Shown here one piece after another: positions 21,220-31,151 of a DNA stretch of 64,000 nucleotides. The notes under the pieces are model-generated. The model was not told where the DNA came from, did no database searches, and was given only the letters and a program-made list of their open reading frames with translations. The stretch is from Rhynchopus euleeides (Eukaryota; Euglenozoa; Diplonemea; Diplonemida; Diplonemidae). The stretch is taken from the NCBI GenBank assembly GCA_963210315.1, contig OY723281.1, positions 124,001 to 188,000 on the forward strand, written 5' to 3'. Each line of letters opens with the position of its first letter. The first letter of the stretch is position 1. A program made the position numbers and the translations under genes.

Positions 21220-22075
21220 CCCATGGCCAAAATGACCCCACCACAATCCGCACGGATCCCAAATATCCCAAAGAACGGGTTTTTGGAAAATCCGAGGGGG
21301 GGGTCCCGCTGGGTGGGGTGTGGGCTGGTGAAGGTGGCTGCCTCCCAGCCACCTTCACCCATGACCAGTCCCTGAACCAGACCCACGTTTCATGGGCGAA
21401 ACTTGGCTCGTACACCACCAAAGTGACCCCACTGTGATCCGCAAAAATTCCAAACGTTCAAAAGAAAGGGGTTTTGGAACACCCGAGGAGGGGGTCCCAC
21501 TGGGTGGGTGGGGTGGGGTGTGGGCTGACTGCCTCCCAGCCACGCTGACCAGCCCCTGAACTAGACCCGTGTTTCATGGGTGATGCTTGGCTCGCACACC
21601 ACCAAAGTGACCCCACTGTGATCCGCACAAATTCCAAACGTTCAAAAGAAAGGGGTTTTGGAACACCCGTGGAGGGGGTCCCGCTGGGTGGGTGGGTGTG
21701 GCTGCCTCCCAGTCACATTCCCTTAGGACCAGCCCCTGAACCAGAGGCACATTTCATGGACGGTGTTTGGCTCCTAGACCCACAAAGTGACCCCACTACG
21801 ATTCGCAAAAGTTCCAAACGTTCAGAAGAACGGGGTTTTGGAATACCCGAGGAGGGGGTCCCGCTGGGTGGGTGGGCTGGTGTGGCTGCCTCCCAGTCAC
21901 ATCCTCCTGGGGCCAGCCTCCTATGACCAGACCCTGAATCAGACCCACATTTCATGGGTGAAGCTTGGCACCTCGACCCACAGTGTGACCCCACTACGAT
22001 CCGCACAGATTCCAAATAGTCAAAAGAAAGGGGTTTCGGAACACCCGAGGAGGGGGTCCCGCTGGTTTTGGGTCA
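21220..22075. repeat. Tandem repeat, about 185 bp x 5
   Basis: Units start at the phrase tgaccccac...atccgcac, at about 21233, 21422, 21607, 21788 and 21985, spaced 181-197 bp. Each contains caaacgttcaaaagaa, ggggttttggaacacccgag and gagggggtcccgctgggtgg. A sixth, isolated copy is inside the hAT-like element at 57657-57800. Non-coding. Confidence 0.85.
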
Positions 22076-22354
22076 CTTTCGGGTGATGTCAGGTACCTGG
22101 AGTGACCGCAGGTAGCCCATTTTCAGGGTGGGAGCCCTACTCGTACGTCACCCAGATTCAGCCCAAACCGTGCACCTCGGGTGCACGGTCGCCGGCAGCG
22201 CGCGGGCACCCGGAAACAGGCCGCATTTGCGCGCGCTGCCTGCACCCTGCACGCCAGCCCCCCCCCCCCCCCCCCCCCCCCGGGGCTGTAAGCGACCCCC
22301 CAGAAAATTACCCCAGCCACTGTGCCCCCCCCCCCCTCCGCCCCCCCTCCCCCG

Positions 22355-22457
22355 ATGGCTCTCTCTGTCCCGCCAGCCAACCGAGCTGCCCCTGCCCCAC
22401 CCCCACCCACACCCATGGGGATTGACTTCAGCGAAGAACCCACCTGGTCCCAAAGGT
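22355..22457 (+). CDS. Possible first exon of a convergent plus-strand gene
   Basis: ATG 22355 opens MALSVPPANRAAPAPPPPTP, then MGIDFSEEPTWSQ, and reaches a consensus-like donor (CAAAG before GTGAGC). This is shorter than a usual gene, and the rest would have to lie antisense to the SPRY gene. Alternatively the same bases hold the 3' exon of the SPRY gene, read from an acceptor at the same place on the other strand. Only one reading is likely to be right. Confidence 0.2.
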
Positions 22458-22474
22458 GAGCAGTGCGCGAGTGA

Positions 22475-24805
22475 TTAGTAAAACCCTTTTCCCCCGCCCC
22501 CTCTCCCCCACACGCACCCAACGCAACAAAGCCATACCGAAGCCTCCTGCAGGTACGGGGAAGTGGGTGACGCAGACGCAAGCCGCGTCGGTGACCCCCC
22601 CTGAGGGATGGTCGCTGACGTCTCCGACCGTGCGACAGGCTCTGTCCGCTGCACAGGCTCCGTCGACACGGACCTTCCCCTCTCCTCCTCCTCGTCCTGC
22701 ATCTCGACGCTGGACCCGGGCTCCCGCAGCGAGACGACAATCTTGTAAGCCCCGATCAGCCGGTTGAACGTGATGTGCTGCCCCCGGCCGTTGCGCGACC
22801 ACGACAGGGTCCCCCGAATCAGGTCGACGTGCATCCCCACGCGATCCCCAGCCGCGAAGCTCTCCGCGGCGATCAGCTCCTTGCCGTGCCGCCACACCTC
22901 GCCAATGCTGCTGTAGGTATAGCTGTCGGGCAGCTTCGACAGGTCCGCGTTGAGATCAGGTGCTTTCTTACAAAGCCCGATCGTCACACCGCGCGCCCCC
23001 TCCTTCACCTGGAAATAATAGTTGTACGTCCCGTGGGACAGTGTCTGCTTCGCAACGGCGCAATGCGACTCGTCATGCGGGTGCCCCTGGAGTGTGATGC
23101 ACGACCCTCTCACATCGACATCCCCGTGGACATGGCCCCAAGACGCAGCTGAGCCATCTCCCGGGGAGTCGCTCGACAGCCATGCCTTGAAGAGGCCCCA
23201 CGAGTTGGCATAGGGGCTGTGCGAGATGGTGACGGCGCCGCCGATCAACCCGGCTGCCTTGGGGGTGCCGAGGGGGCTGTCGTCGTGCGGCAGGAGCGAC
23301 AAGGTTGTGTTCCTCTTGCTGGTCCGGAGCGGGGGCGGAGAGGCGCGCCGCGGCAGCGTCAGGTGGATGTTGTGCGGGATGTTCGTCAGGTTTGCAAACG
23401 AGACGATCGCCTCCAGCGCGGGGAACAGGTCGTCCCCCACGATCTGGCCCCCAACACCGTTCTGATCGCACAGCTGCCGCGTATCCGGGGAGTAGTGGAA
23501 CCCCCTTACCTCGCTCATCGGGTCCTTCTCGCCCGCCCAGAAGGCGTACGCCCACATCAACCCTTCGCAGGAGATATACCGCATCACGCTCGTCTGCCCC
23601 GTCGCAAAGGTCAGCTCCACCTCGATGGTGACACGCCGCGCGTCCTTCCCCATGTCACGCGCTGCCCTCGCCGCCTGCTTCCTCGGAACGATCGTCTCAT
23701 GCCTGCTCCTGGTGATCGGCGGGGGTGCGACCCGGTGCGAAACCTCGGCCTGCGCCACCATCTCCCCCAGCGACGCATTCCCAACCCCGGGGCTCCCCGG
23801 CGAGGCCCCGTCGCAGTTCGACTTGGGTGTCGAGCAGCCGCGCCGCCCGTCCAGTGGGGTGCTTCCGGAGCGGTGCCCTGACCTCTTCCCCTGCGAAGTG
23901 GACCGCCGCAAGGTGAGCGTCGACGCGAGGGATTTCCTCTTCGCCCGGAACGACGCGGACTGCCGCGGCGGGGAGTGCGCCGGCTCGCCCCCGCCCTCCT
24001 GGGCGCCCCGCCCCCTCCTCCCCCCTGTCAGGGCAGCGCCGGATGCAGCGTACGACGAGTAGTTCCCGTCGGCGGCAGAGGCGTCCCTCTTGCTAAGGGG
24101 GGAGTCCTGCTGCTCCAGAGGGCCGAGCGACTGCAGCGCTGCGGAGCAGCTCCCGTTGTGCATCGCGGCGATGCTGCAGAGATCCGCCCCCTGCTGCGTC
24201 GGCCAATACAGAGGCGGCTGACGCGGTGTCTCCTTCCTGGGCTGCTGCCGGGGCTTCCGCCTCGGCGCCTTTGCCTTCTCCGCCTGCTGTGAGTTGGATG
24301 AGATGGACGGCTCCCTCTCCCTACCTTGCTTGTCTGCAGAGCTGCCGCGCGGGCTGTCGGCGCAGGGGCTGTCAGGCGGTGCGCTGGCCCCCTCGTCGTC
24401 TGCCGGAGGCGTGCCGGATGAGGCGCGGAGCTCAACCTGTTCCTGCTGCGCTTTGATGTGGCGGAGCATCTTGTCGACCTTCATCGCGTCGTCGGAGTGG
24501 CGCCTCTTGGGGGATCCGGGCGGCTGCTGCTGCTGCTGCTGCGCCTGGGCGGCCGGGGGCTGTGGCGAGGAGTGCTGCTGTCTGTGCGCCGTGACCCTCG
24601 TGGCGTGCCGGCCAGCCTCCCCGCCCTTCTTGGATTCCGCGAGGGATTTCCGCGAATCGCCCAAAGAGAATTTCTTCGACTCGGCAAGAGACTTCCTCGA
24701 GTCTGCCAGAGATTTCCTTGAATCGCCCATCCTGCGCGGCTCCGGGCGGTGCACGGTTCGAGGGGAGGTCGGGTCGGGCGGCTTGGTGTCCCTCCCCTGC
24801 GACAT
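22475..24805 (-). CDS. SPRY-domain protein
   Basis: ATG 24805 opens a frame of up to 776 codons. Residues about 25-62 hold five near-repeats of DSRKSLAESKK, and a long Ser/Pro/Gln-rich region follows. A compact middle block runs from RRVTIEVELTFATGQTSVMR to LEAIVSFANLTNIPHNIHL. A C-terminal SPRY domain is marked by TYNYYFQVKEGARGVTIGLC, GDRVGMHVDLIRGTLSWSRN and AYKIVVSLREPG. SPRY domains bind protein partners; the partner here is unknown. Upstream, gctctttacccccacag is an acceptor-like site just 5' of the start, so an earlier exon is likely, and the dispersed 50-nt motif lies about 70 bp further upstream. The last about 25 residues after SPTSP look like read-through past a GTACCT donor near 22556, so the true 3' end is uncertain. 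Kinase substrate-like SRKSL repeats are notable but unproven. Confidence 0.75.
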   Translation of the reverse strand: MSQGRDTKPPDPTSPRTVHRPEPRRMGDSRKSLADSRKSLAESKKFSLGDSRKSLAESKKGGEAGRHATRVTAHRQQHSSPQPPAAQAQQQQQQPPGSPKRRHSDDAMKVDKMLRHIKAQQEQVELRASSGTPPADDEGASAPPDSPCADSPRGSSADKQGREREPSISSNSQQAEKAKAPRRKPRQQPRKETPRQPPLYWPTQQGADLCSIAAMHNGSCSAALQSLGPLEQQDSPLSKRDASAADGNYSSYAASGAALTGGRRGRGAQEGGGEPAHSPPRQSASFRAKRKSLASTLTLRRSTSQGKRSGHRSGSTPLDGRRGCSTPKSNCDGASPGSPGVGNASLGEMVAQAEVSHRVAPPPITRSRHETIVPRKQAARAARDMGKDARRVTIEVELTFATGQTSVMRYISCEGLMWAYAFWAGEKDPMSEVRGFHYSPDTRQLCDQNGVGGQIVGDDLFPALEAIVSFANLTNIPHNIHLTLPRRASPPPLRTSKRNTTLSLLPHDDSPLGTPKAAGLIGGAVTISHSPYANSWGLFKAWLSSDSPGDGSAASWGHVHGDVDVRGSCITLQGHPHDESHCAVAKQTLSHGTYNYYFQVKEGARGVTIGLCKKAPDLNADLSKLPDSYTYSSIGEVWRHGKELIAAESFAAGDRVGMHVDLIRGTLSWSRNGRGQHITFNRLIGAYKIVVSLREPGSSVEMQDEEEERGRSVSTEPVQRTEPVARSETSATIPQGGSPTRLASASPTSPYLQEASVWLCCVGCVWGRGGGGKGFY

Positions 24806-24874
24806 CCGCCTGTGCGGGCGGCGGACCTCATGCTGGTCCCTGTGGGGGTAAAGAGCAGAATGTAGAGGTGGTTA

Positions 24875-24924
24875 TTTGCTTTGTAATGCTCATCCACATC
24901 CCATCCATTATCAACACTCCAAGC
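24875..24924 (-). repeat. Dispersed ~50-nt motif, copy 4, upstream of the SPRY gene
   Basis: The minus strand reads gcttggagtgttgataatgg, then atgggatgtggatgagcatt. It lies about 20-70 bp before the acceptor-like site that precedes the SPRY start codon, inside a presumed 5' intron or leader. Confidence 0.7.
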
Positions 24925-25224
24925 AATGTTGACTATACTCTAGGGTTTAGTAATAACGTAGAAGTGGTTGTGGGGTAGGGGGGGGGGGTCTGGGGGTGAT
25001 ACACGGTGGGATCTTGTAAATTTTACATGTATAACTACAAGTATATACATGTATTATACATGTATAATACTTGCATGTCAACTATTATACATGTATAATA
25101 CATGTATATGCCTGAAATATACATGTAAAATACATGTATATCAAGTAAAAATACAAGTATAATACTTGCATGTCAACTATTATACTTGTATTTTTACTTG
25201 ATATACATGTATTTTACATGTATA

Positions 25225-25553
25225 CCGTATACGTAAATATTATGGAACGTAAATATTATGGAACGGGCCCATTTTTGGCCGGTCCGTTCCATAATATTTA
25301 CGTTCCAAAATATTTACAGGGCCAGTTGGGGACTCGGTGGTGAGGACGGCTTGCGTCAGGAATCGCGCGAAAAGTGCACGAGTAGGTCCCGTCAGGGACT
25401 CTGCATGCCGTCCGATCACCTGGTCCAAGTCCCCGAGTCGCAGAAAGCCCTGTAAATATTATGGAACGAAAAAAATCTGGAACGCCAACCCACCAGCGTT
25501 CCAAAATATTTACGTTCCATAATATTTACGTTCCAAAATATTTACGTATACGG
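25225..25553. mobile_element. Nested TA element, type A
   Basis: 329 bp, ends CCGTATACGTAAATATTATG and inverse, TA on both sides (25223-25224 and 25554-25555). Confidence 0.85.
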
Positions 25554-25647
25554 TATTTCAGGCATTTACATGTATTTTACATGTATAATACTTGTCATGC
25601 AAGTATTATACATGTAAAATACTTGCATGACAAGTAAAATACATGTA

Positions 25648-26455
25648 CCGTAAACGGAAATATTGTGGACCGTAATAAAGGTGAACCGTACTATAGGTGG
25701 ACCGTAAAAAAGATGGAACAAATGGGATTTTTCCGGAACTTGGAACATTTTTACGGTCCACCTATTTTACGGTTGGGATAGTGGACTTGGCGGTTTTTTT
25801 TACGAATTCCTTCGACGAAGTCGCGAAGGAACCAAGGAAATCGCACGACTGAAGCTGCAGGATTAACACCACAGGGCCTCAACACAGAGTGTGCGCTCAC
25901 CATCGTCCGGGAACTGTTCTCCCACAGTTACTGCAGGGTGTACTACACTAAAGGAGTACGATTTCCCTGAATTTTCCGGGCACTGATTCACGAATTTACA
26001 TCCGGAGGGAGCCCGGTGGTCTCAGCTTCTGTCTGCGCGCCCTGCCGTACTGTGGCTGCTTTTGTGGGCTCGTGCAGCAGGTTCTACTTTTACTTCTACC
26101 GGAACGCTCCTTGCATGGTACTACACTTCTCGAGGTGTGGTGGTGGGTGAGTCTCGAGGTGAGTGGTGGTGATCGTGCCCTTTCCACACGCAGGGAGGAC
26201 TTGCTTCTCTTGCTGGTGTTGGTTGCGGTGGTGGAGGGAGGGTCCAAAGCTGGGAGGTCGGGAGGCCTACGTGCGGGAGTCTGCGGCGTGGAGGCCGCAG
26301 TCCGCGCCCCGCAACCCACCAGCCCGCGGGCGAAAATCGCATTGTCTTTTCCATATTCAGTCCCAATAAATGGTGGACCGTAAAAAAGATGGAACGTTTG
26401 GCCTTTTTTTGGGAACTTGGAACATTTTTACGGTCCACCCTTTTTCCGTTTACGG
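25648..26455. mobile_element. Nested TA element, type B (inverted copy)
   Basis: 808 bp, ends CCGTAAACGGAAA and inverse, TA both sides. It is in the opposite orientation to 11074-11882 and closely similar to it. Confidence 0.85.
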
Positions 26456-26679
26456 TATAATACTTGCATGACAAGTAAAATACTTGCATGCAAGTAAAAT
26501 ACATGTATTTTACTTGTCATGCAAGTATTATACATGTATAATACTTGCATGACAAGTATTATACATGTAAAATACATGTAAATGCCTGAAATATACATGT
26601 AAAATACATGTATATCAAGTAAAAATACATGTATAATAGTTGACATGCAAGTATTATACATGTATTTTTACTTGATATA

Positions 26680-27024
26680 CCGTATACGTAAATATTATGG
26701 AACGTAAATATTATGGAACGGGCCCATTTTTGCCCGGTCCGTTCCATAATATTTACGTTCCAAAATATTTACAGGGCCAGTTGGGGACTCGGTGGTGAGG
26801 ATGGTTTGCCTCAGGAATCGCACGAAAAGTGCACGAGTAGGTCCCGTCAGGGACTCTGTATGCCGTCCGATCACCTGGTCCAAGTCCCCGAGTCGCAGAA
26901 AGCCCTGTAAATATTATGGAACGAAAAAAATCTGGAACGCCAACCCACCAGCGTTCCATAATATTTACGTTCCATAATAATTACGTTCCATAATATTTAC
27001 GTTCCAAAATATTTACGTATACGG
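26680..27024. mobile_element. Nested TA element, type A (345 bp)
   Basis: It has one more copy of the sub-terminal acgttccataat unit than the 329-bp form. TA both sides. Confidence 0.85.
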
Positions 27025-27120
27025 TACATGTATTTTACATGTATATTTCAGGCATATACATGTATTATACATGCATAATAGTTGACATGCAAGTATTATA
27101 CATGTAAAATACATGTATTA

Positions 27121-27906
27121 CCGTAAACGGAAAAAGGGTGGACCGTAAAAATGTTCCAAGTTCCCAAAAAAAGGCCAAACGTTCCATCTTTTTTACGGTC
27201 CACCATTTATTGGGACTGAATATGGAAAAGACAATGCGTTTTTCGCCCGCGGGCTGGTGGGTTGCGGGGCGCGGACTGCGGCCTCCACGCCGCAGACACC
27301 CACACGTAGGCCTCCCGACCTCCCAGCTTTGGACCCTCCCTCCACCACCGCAACCAACACCAGCAAGAGAAGCAAGTCCTCCCTGCGTGTGGAAAAGGCA
27401 CGATCACCACCACTCACCTCGAGACTCACCCACCACCACACCTCGAGAAGTGTAGTACCATGCAAGGAGCATTCCGGTAGAAGTAAAAGTAGAACCTGCT
27501 GCACGAGCCCACAAAAGCAGCCACAGTACGGCAGGGCGCGCAGACAGAAGCTGAGACCACCGGGCTCCCTCCAGATGTAAATTCGTGAATCAGTGCCCGG
27601 AAAATTAAGGGAAATCGTACTCCTTTAGTGTAGTACACCCTGCAGTAACTGTGGGAGAACAGTTCCCGGACGATGGTGAGCGCACACTCTGTGCTGAGGC
27701 CCAGTCGTACGATTTCCTTGGTTCCTTCGCGACGAAGTCGCGAAGGAACTCGTAAAAAAACCGCCAAGTCCACGATCCCAACCGTAAAATAGGTGGACCG
27801 TAAAAATGTTCCAAGTTCCGGAAAAATCCCATTTGTTCCATCTTTTTTACGGTCCACCTATAGTACGGTTCACCTTTATTACGGTCCACAATATTTCCGT
27901 TTACGG
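27121..27906. mobile_element. Nested TA element, type B (786 bp)
   Basis: Same orientation as 11074-11882. Shorter by about 23 bp in the region after gtgctgagg. TA both sides (27119-27120 and 27907-27908). Confidence 0.85.
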
Positions 27907-28765
27907 TATACTTGTAGTTATACATGTAAAATTTACAAGATCCCACCGTGTAGGTAAGTTCAAAGACAAATGCTGCGAGCGCTCTCGGCACGCGGGAGTG
28001 TTGCTGTGATGTTAGTTCCCACGACGCGGTCTTATCAGGGCCCCCGTTTTAAAAGTGTCACTTCAACTCTGCCGCTCTTTCTCCACTGTTGATACTCCCG
28101 TTTGATGCATTGACGCTTCCGCACACACCTTTCAAACCCAATTCCCGCCTGATGAAGGGGGCAGGCCTGGGCGGGGAACGAGCCCTTTTTCCAGATTTTT
28201 TGGGTCGGGGAACCAGGTTTTTTCTAAGAATTTTTACAAGGGATTTTTTGCTCGCCCCCCCACAGTTTCCAGGCGCGTGCCCGTCAGGCGGGACTTTTTC
28301 TCTGATTTCTCTCCGCGTCATCATGTGACAGCTCTCGAGTGATGCCCAGAGATGCTTGCGGCAGAGAGTGCCCCTCATGCGCGTTACAGCTGAAAATGAA
28401 TGAGGATCACCTGGCGCTCGTTCTCATCGGGGGTTGTGCTCCGCAGGGACTCAATACACCTTGGCACTCTCGCAGGGCTGGACATGCCAGCAGCTGGAGG
28501 ACAGTTACAAAGCTGCCACTCCCCGATGCCACCCACCTGCTGGCCCCTTCAGGTCTGAAAGCCCAAAAGCTCCCGGGGATTTTTGCAATGGTGCGCACCA
28601 TATTCAGCGCAGTAGGGTGATCTCTCCGATTTTCCAAAACTGCTGGTTTACTGGTTTGGGGAACGGTCGCCGGCAGACCGTTGAAATGCCCGTGTTAGCA
28701 AGGCACACTCACGTTTCAGGGAGCGTGTCGCGTGTCACGCATGTCGCGAACGCGGCAAGTGTACC

Positions 28766-28872
28766 TCCCAGGTGGGGAAGCCCGACCTCCTGTCCGATGT
28801 CAGTCAGGCTTCGAAGAAGCGCTTCATGGATGCGGCGCTGACCTCCTACGCTGCACTGTACCCGGGGAAGTG
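28766..28872 (+). pseudogene. Coding-looking 3' tail (fragment)
   Basis: The plus frame ending at the TGA of gggaagtga reads ...QVGKPDLLSDVSQASKKRFM, then DAALTSYAALYPGK. Further upstream the frame has a CHAC/Cys-rich part (ERVACHACRERGKC) and is stopped by a TGA near 28680. Duplicated at 39506-39625. No family recognised. Confidence 0.3.
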
Positions 28873-28899
28873 AGATAGATGGACGGGCACACGCTACAT

Positions 28900-28955
28900 T
28901 GGGGGTCTGGGGGGCGGTGCCCCCCAGCCGCCGGAGGCCACGGTAGCGAACATCT
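28900..28955. repeat. G-rich double-hairpin motif, first of about 11 copies
   Basis: ggggtctggggggcggtgcc, then ccccagccgccggaggccac. The element forms a GGGGGGC-GGA-GCCCCCC stem followed by a GCCgccggaGGC stem, then gtag(t/c)gaacatctgttc. Other copies lie near 29072, 32635, 32842, 33049, 38367, 39652 and 39880 (plus) and 13930, 30692 and 30855 (minus). Function unknown. Confidence 0.75.
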
Positions 28956-29567
28956 GTTCGTGTGGGCGTACAGATTCTGTGCGAGTTGGCTGCGTCCTCA
29001 GAGGCGACTGGAGTGGTTGGACCCCGACTTGATGGGATTCGAAGGACTTGAGTACGAGACGTACGCCACAGGGGGGTCTGGGGGGCGGAGCCCCCCAGCC
29101 GCCGGAGGCCACGGTAGTGAACGTCTGGCTCTCCAGTTGGCCAGCAAGGCGAACGGTACGTGGGACAGACTTCCCTTCCATCCTTGTGCGCACCCTGTCG
29201 ACCGGGGAAAACTTAGAAAAAGTTTTTTCCTCTGCGAAACAACCTTAGAAAAAAATTCCCCTAACAAAATTCTTAGAAAAAAACTTTTTTTCCCCTTACA
29301 AAAATTCTTAGAAAAAAAGTTCAGAATCCTGAAAGTGCACGGTGGACTCCAGCGGGGGTAGGGTAACCCTTTTCGGGAGTCTCAACTAGGGGGAGTCCAA
29401 CTCCCGCTAGCGGGAGTATAGACTCCCGCTAGCGGGAGTCTTTTCACCTATTTTCACTCATTTTTCCCATGATACCTATGCAATGTGGCACTCGTCACTG
29501 AAGTACAGCCACACCAAACGAAACGGACGTTTCCACCCATCCCAGCTCGCAGACCTGATTCACAAAA

Positions 29568-29948
29568 ATGGGGAAGACGACAACGAAGCCGGCAGCGAAG
29601 CCGGCGGCAAAGTCGATTAAGAAGAAGAAGAGCGCAGAGAGTCCCGAGGCTGCGGAGGCGACGAACATTGTGCATGATTTTTGCACGGCCTTCCCTGTTA
29701 AAAAAGGGGGCAGTGTGCTGACACTGGGATCCATTAGAAGGCTCCTAGCAACGGTGTTGAGCAAGGAGCTCCACCAGCACAGCACCCAGGTGGCCAACGC
29801 AATCATCGCCATGTCTTCCCTGACATGGATAAGTTCGCTGTCAGGGAAGTCGCAACGATGCGGAAGGAGGGCGCTCTCCGTCATATACAAGGTGGAGGCG
29901 AAGTATGGCAAGGTGCAGGATACAAACGTGTCGTCGGGGGCAGCCTGA
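29568..29948 (+). CDS. Small lysine/alanine-rich protein of the CACGGTGG element
   Basis: The 126-codon ATG frame opens with a basic tail (MGKTTTKPAAKPAAKSIKKK), then a helical region (GSIRRLLATVLSKELHQHST). The layout of basic tail plus helices is reminiscent of histone-fold or HU-like proteins, but no signature proves it. Near 29825 a second frame (MDKFAVREVATMRKEGALRH) looks more coding than the continuation, so a frameshift or splice is possible. It sits between two copies of the element's left end. Confidence 0.4.
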   Translation: MGKTTTKPAAKPAAKSIKKKKSAESPEAAEATNIVHDFCTAFPVKKGGSVLTLGSIRRLLATVLSKELHQHSTQVANAIIAMSSLTWISSLSGKSQRCGRRALSVIYKVEAKYGKVQDTNVSSGAA

Positions 29949-30213
29949 AGCCGCGAATGATCGCGACACGGGCGAACGGCTTGGCACCGTGGGTCTGGAT
30001 AGATGCTGGAGTTCGGCCGGGTGAAACCGGAAGTCGCAGCAAAATTTGCCCCCCCAGATTTCTTCCTCAAACCCACCCGTGGGCTGATCCGGCCTTGCAC
30101 GGTGGACTCCAGCGGGGGTAGGGTACCACTACCGGGTTTAACCCTTTTCGGGAGTCTCAACTAGGGGGAGTCCAACTCCCGCTAGCGGGAGTATAGATCA
30201 GCAGTGGGCAACA

Positions 30214-30474
30214 ATGAGGCGATGCGGGGGGCGAGGGCACCGATGCTCACTGTGCGACATCCCAGAAGAACGCTGGTATCAACAGGTGCATCGATACCCG
30301 CACCTGACTCTCTCTGAGATGAAAGAGGCTGGCTACCCCTCCCTCTTGGCAGGTGTGCTTCCCAATGCCCGCTACGTCACCCCAGCACTCCATGACTGCA
30401 AGGGGCTCGCCATGCGGCTGATCAGGGTACTGGATGACAGGGGTGGAGCTTGGGGGTTTTTTCGGGTCAGCTGA
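30214..30474 (+). CDS. Cys-motif protein fragment, possible transposase exon
   Basis: An ATG frame of 86 codons. It has a C-x2-C (HRCSLCDIPEERWYQQVHRY), then LTLSEMKEAGYPSLLAG and a VTPALHDCKGLAMRLIRVL block. Some CACTA-related transposases carry a CxxC finger and later a P-x-LHD-x-KG/EG phrase, so this may be an exon of such an enzyme. The resemblance is weak and unverified. It may be joined by splicing to the 31152 frame. Confidence 0.4.
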   Translation: MRRCGGRGHRCSLCDIPEERWYQQVHRYPHLTLSEMKEAGYPSLLAGVLPNARYVTPALHDCKGLAMRLIRVLDDRGGAWGFFRVS

Positions 30475-31151
30475 CCTGATTTTCTGCAGGCCCTCACAAA
30501 AAATCAGGTCAGGGGTAAAAAGAAAAAAAATATAGATTTTCGGGAAACCGGAAAAGTTGGCTCCTCGCCTTGGGGCCTCAAGGTGACCAGGAGGCGTTTC
30601 GTGAGCAAAGTGACCCCAGCGACATGAGCACAGGCCTCAAACAGTCACAATAGAGGACAAATGAAGCTGCCCAACCCGTACCGTGCAACAGACGTTTACT
30701 ACCGTGGCCTCCGGTGGCTGGGGGGCTCCGCCCCCCAGACCCCCCTGTGGCATGTGCCTGTCTTGTACCCAAGCCCTTTACATCAGGGAATCTCAGTATC
30801 CTCAGGAGGACGCAGCCAACTCACACAGAATCCGTGCGCCCGCAAGTCACAGATGTTCACTACCGTGGCCTCCGGCGGCTGGGAGCTCCGCCTCCCAGAC
30901 CCCCCCTACGGCATGTGTTTGTCTTGTAACCAAGTCCTTGCGCGTCCGGGGCTGCATATCGGTTCCGGTACCTCGCGGGAGGCTGGGCCCGAGCACTGAT
31001 CTCTGAGACGAACCGGGGGGGAACCCATAAGAAAAAATTGGCTGACCCGATCTGACCCGATCCAGCCCGCAACCCCATATTTCAAGCTCCACCCCTGCTG
31101 GATGAGACAACAAAAAAATATTCGACAAGACCTGTACAAACCTTGCACTGA

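Larger units (their letters stand above)
25012..27950. mobile_element. CACGGTGG element 4 with four nested insertions
   Basis: The ends are CACGGTGGGATCTTGTAAAT and its inverse; flanks TA/TA (25010-25011 and 27951-27952) are a 2-bp target duplication. The palindromic TACATGTA array is interrupted by type A (25225-25553, 26680-27024) and type B (25648-26455, 27121-27906) TA elements. Removing the first type A copy rejoins ...acatgta-tatttcagg..., matching uninterrupted arrays elsewhere. No coding capacity of its own. Confidence 0.85.
28162..29337. repeat. Segmental duplication, left copy
   Basis: It matches 38728-40131 in the same orientation from caggcctgggcggggaacga to gttcagaatcctgaaag. 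The right copy has a ~190-bp extra segment at about 39158-39344. Near the middle (28766-28872) the plus strand holds a coding-looking tail with a stop, containing DVSQASKKRFMDAALTSYAA. Its second copy (39506-39625) has both silent and replacement changes, so this may be the last exon of an unrecognised gene. Two copies of the hairpin motif (28902, 29072) follow. The left copy ends exactly where the CACGGTGG element at 29338 was inserted. Confidence 0.8.
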
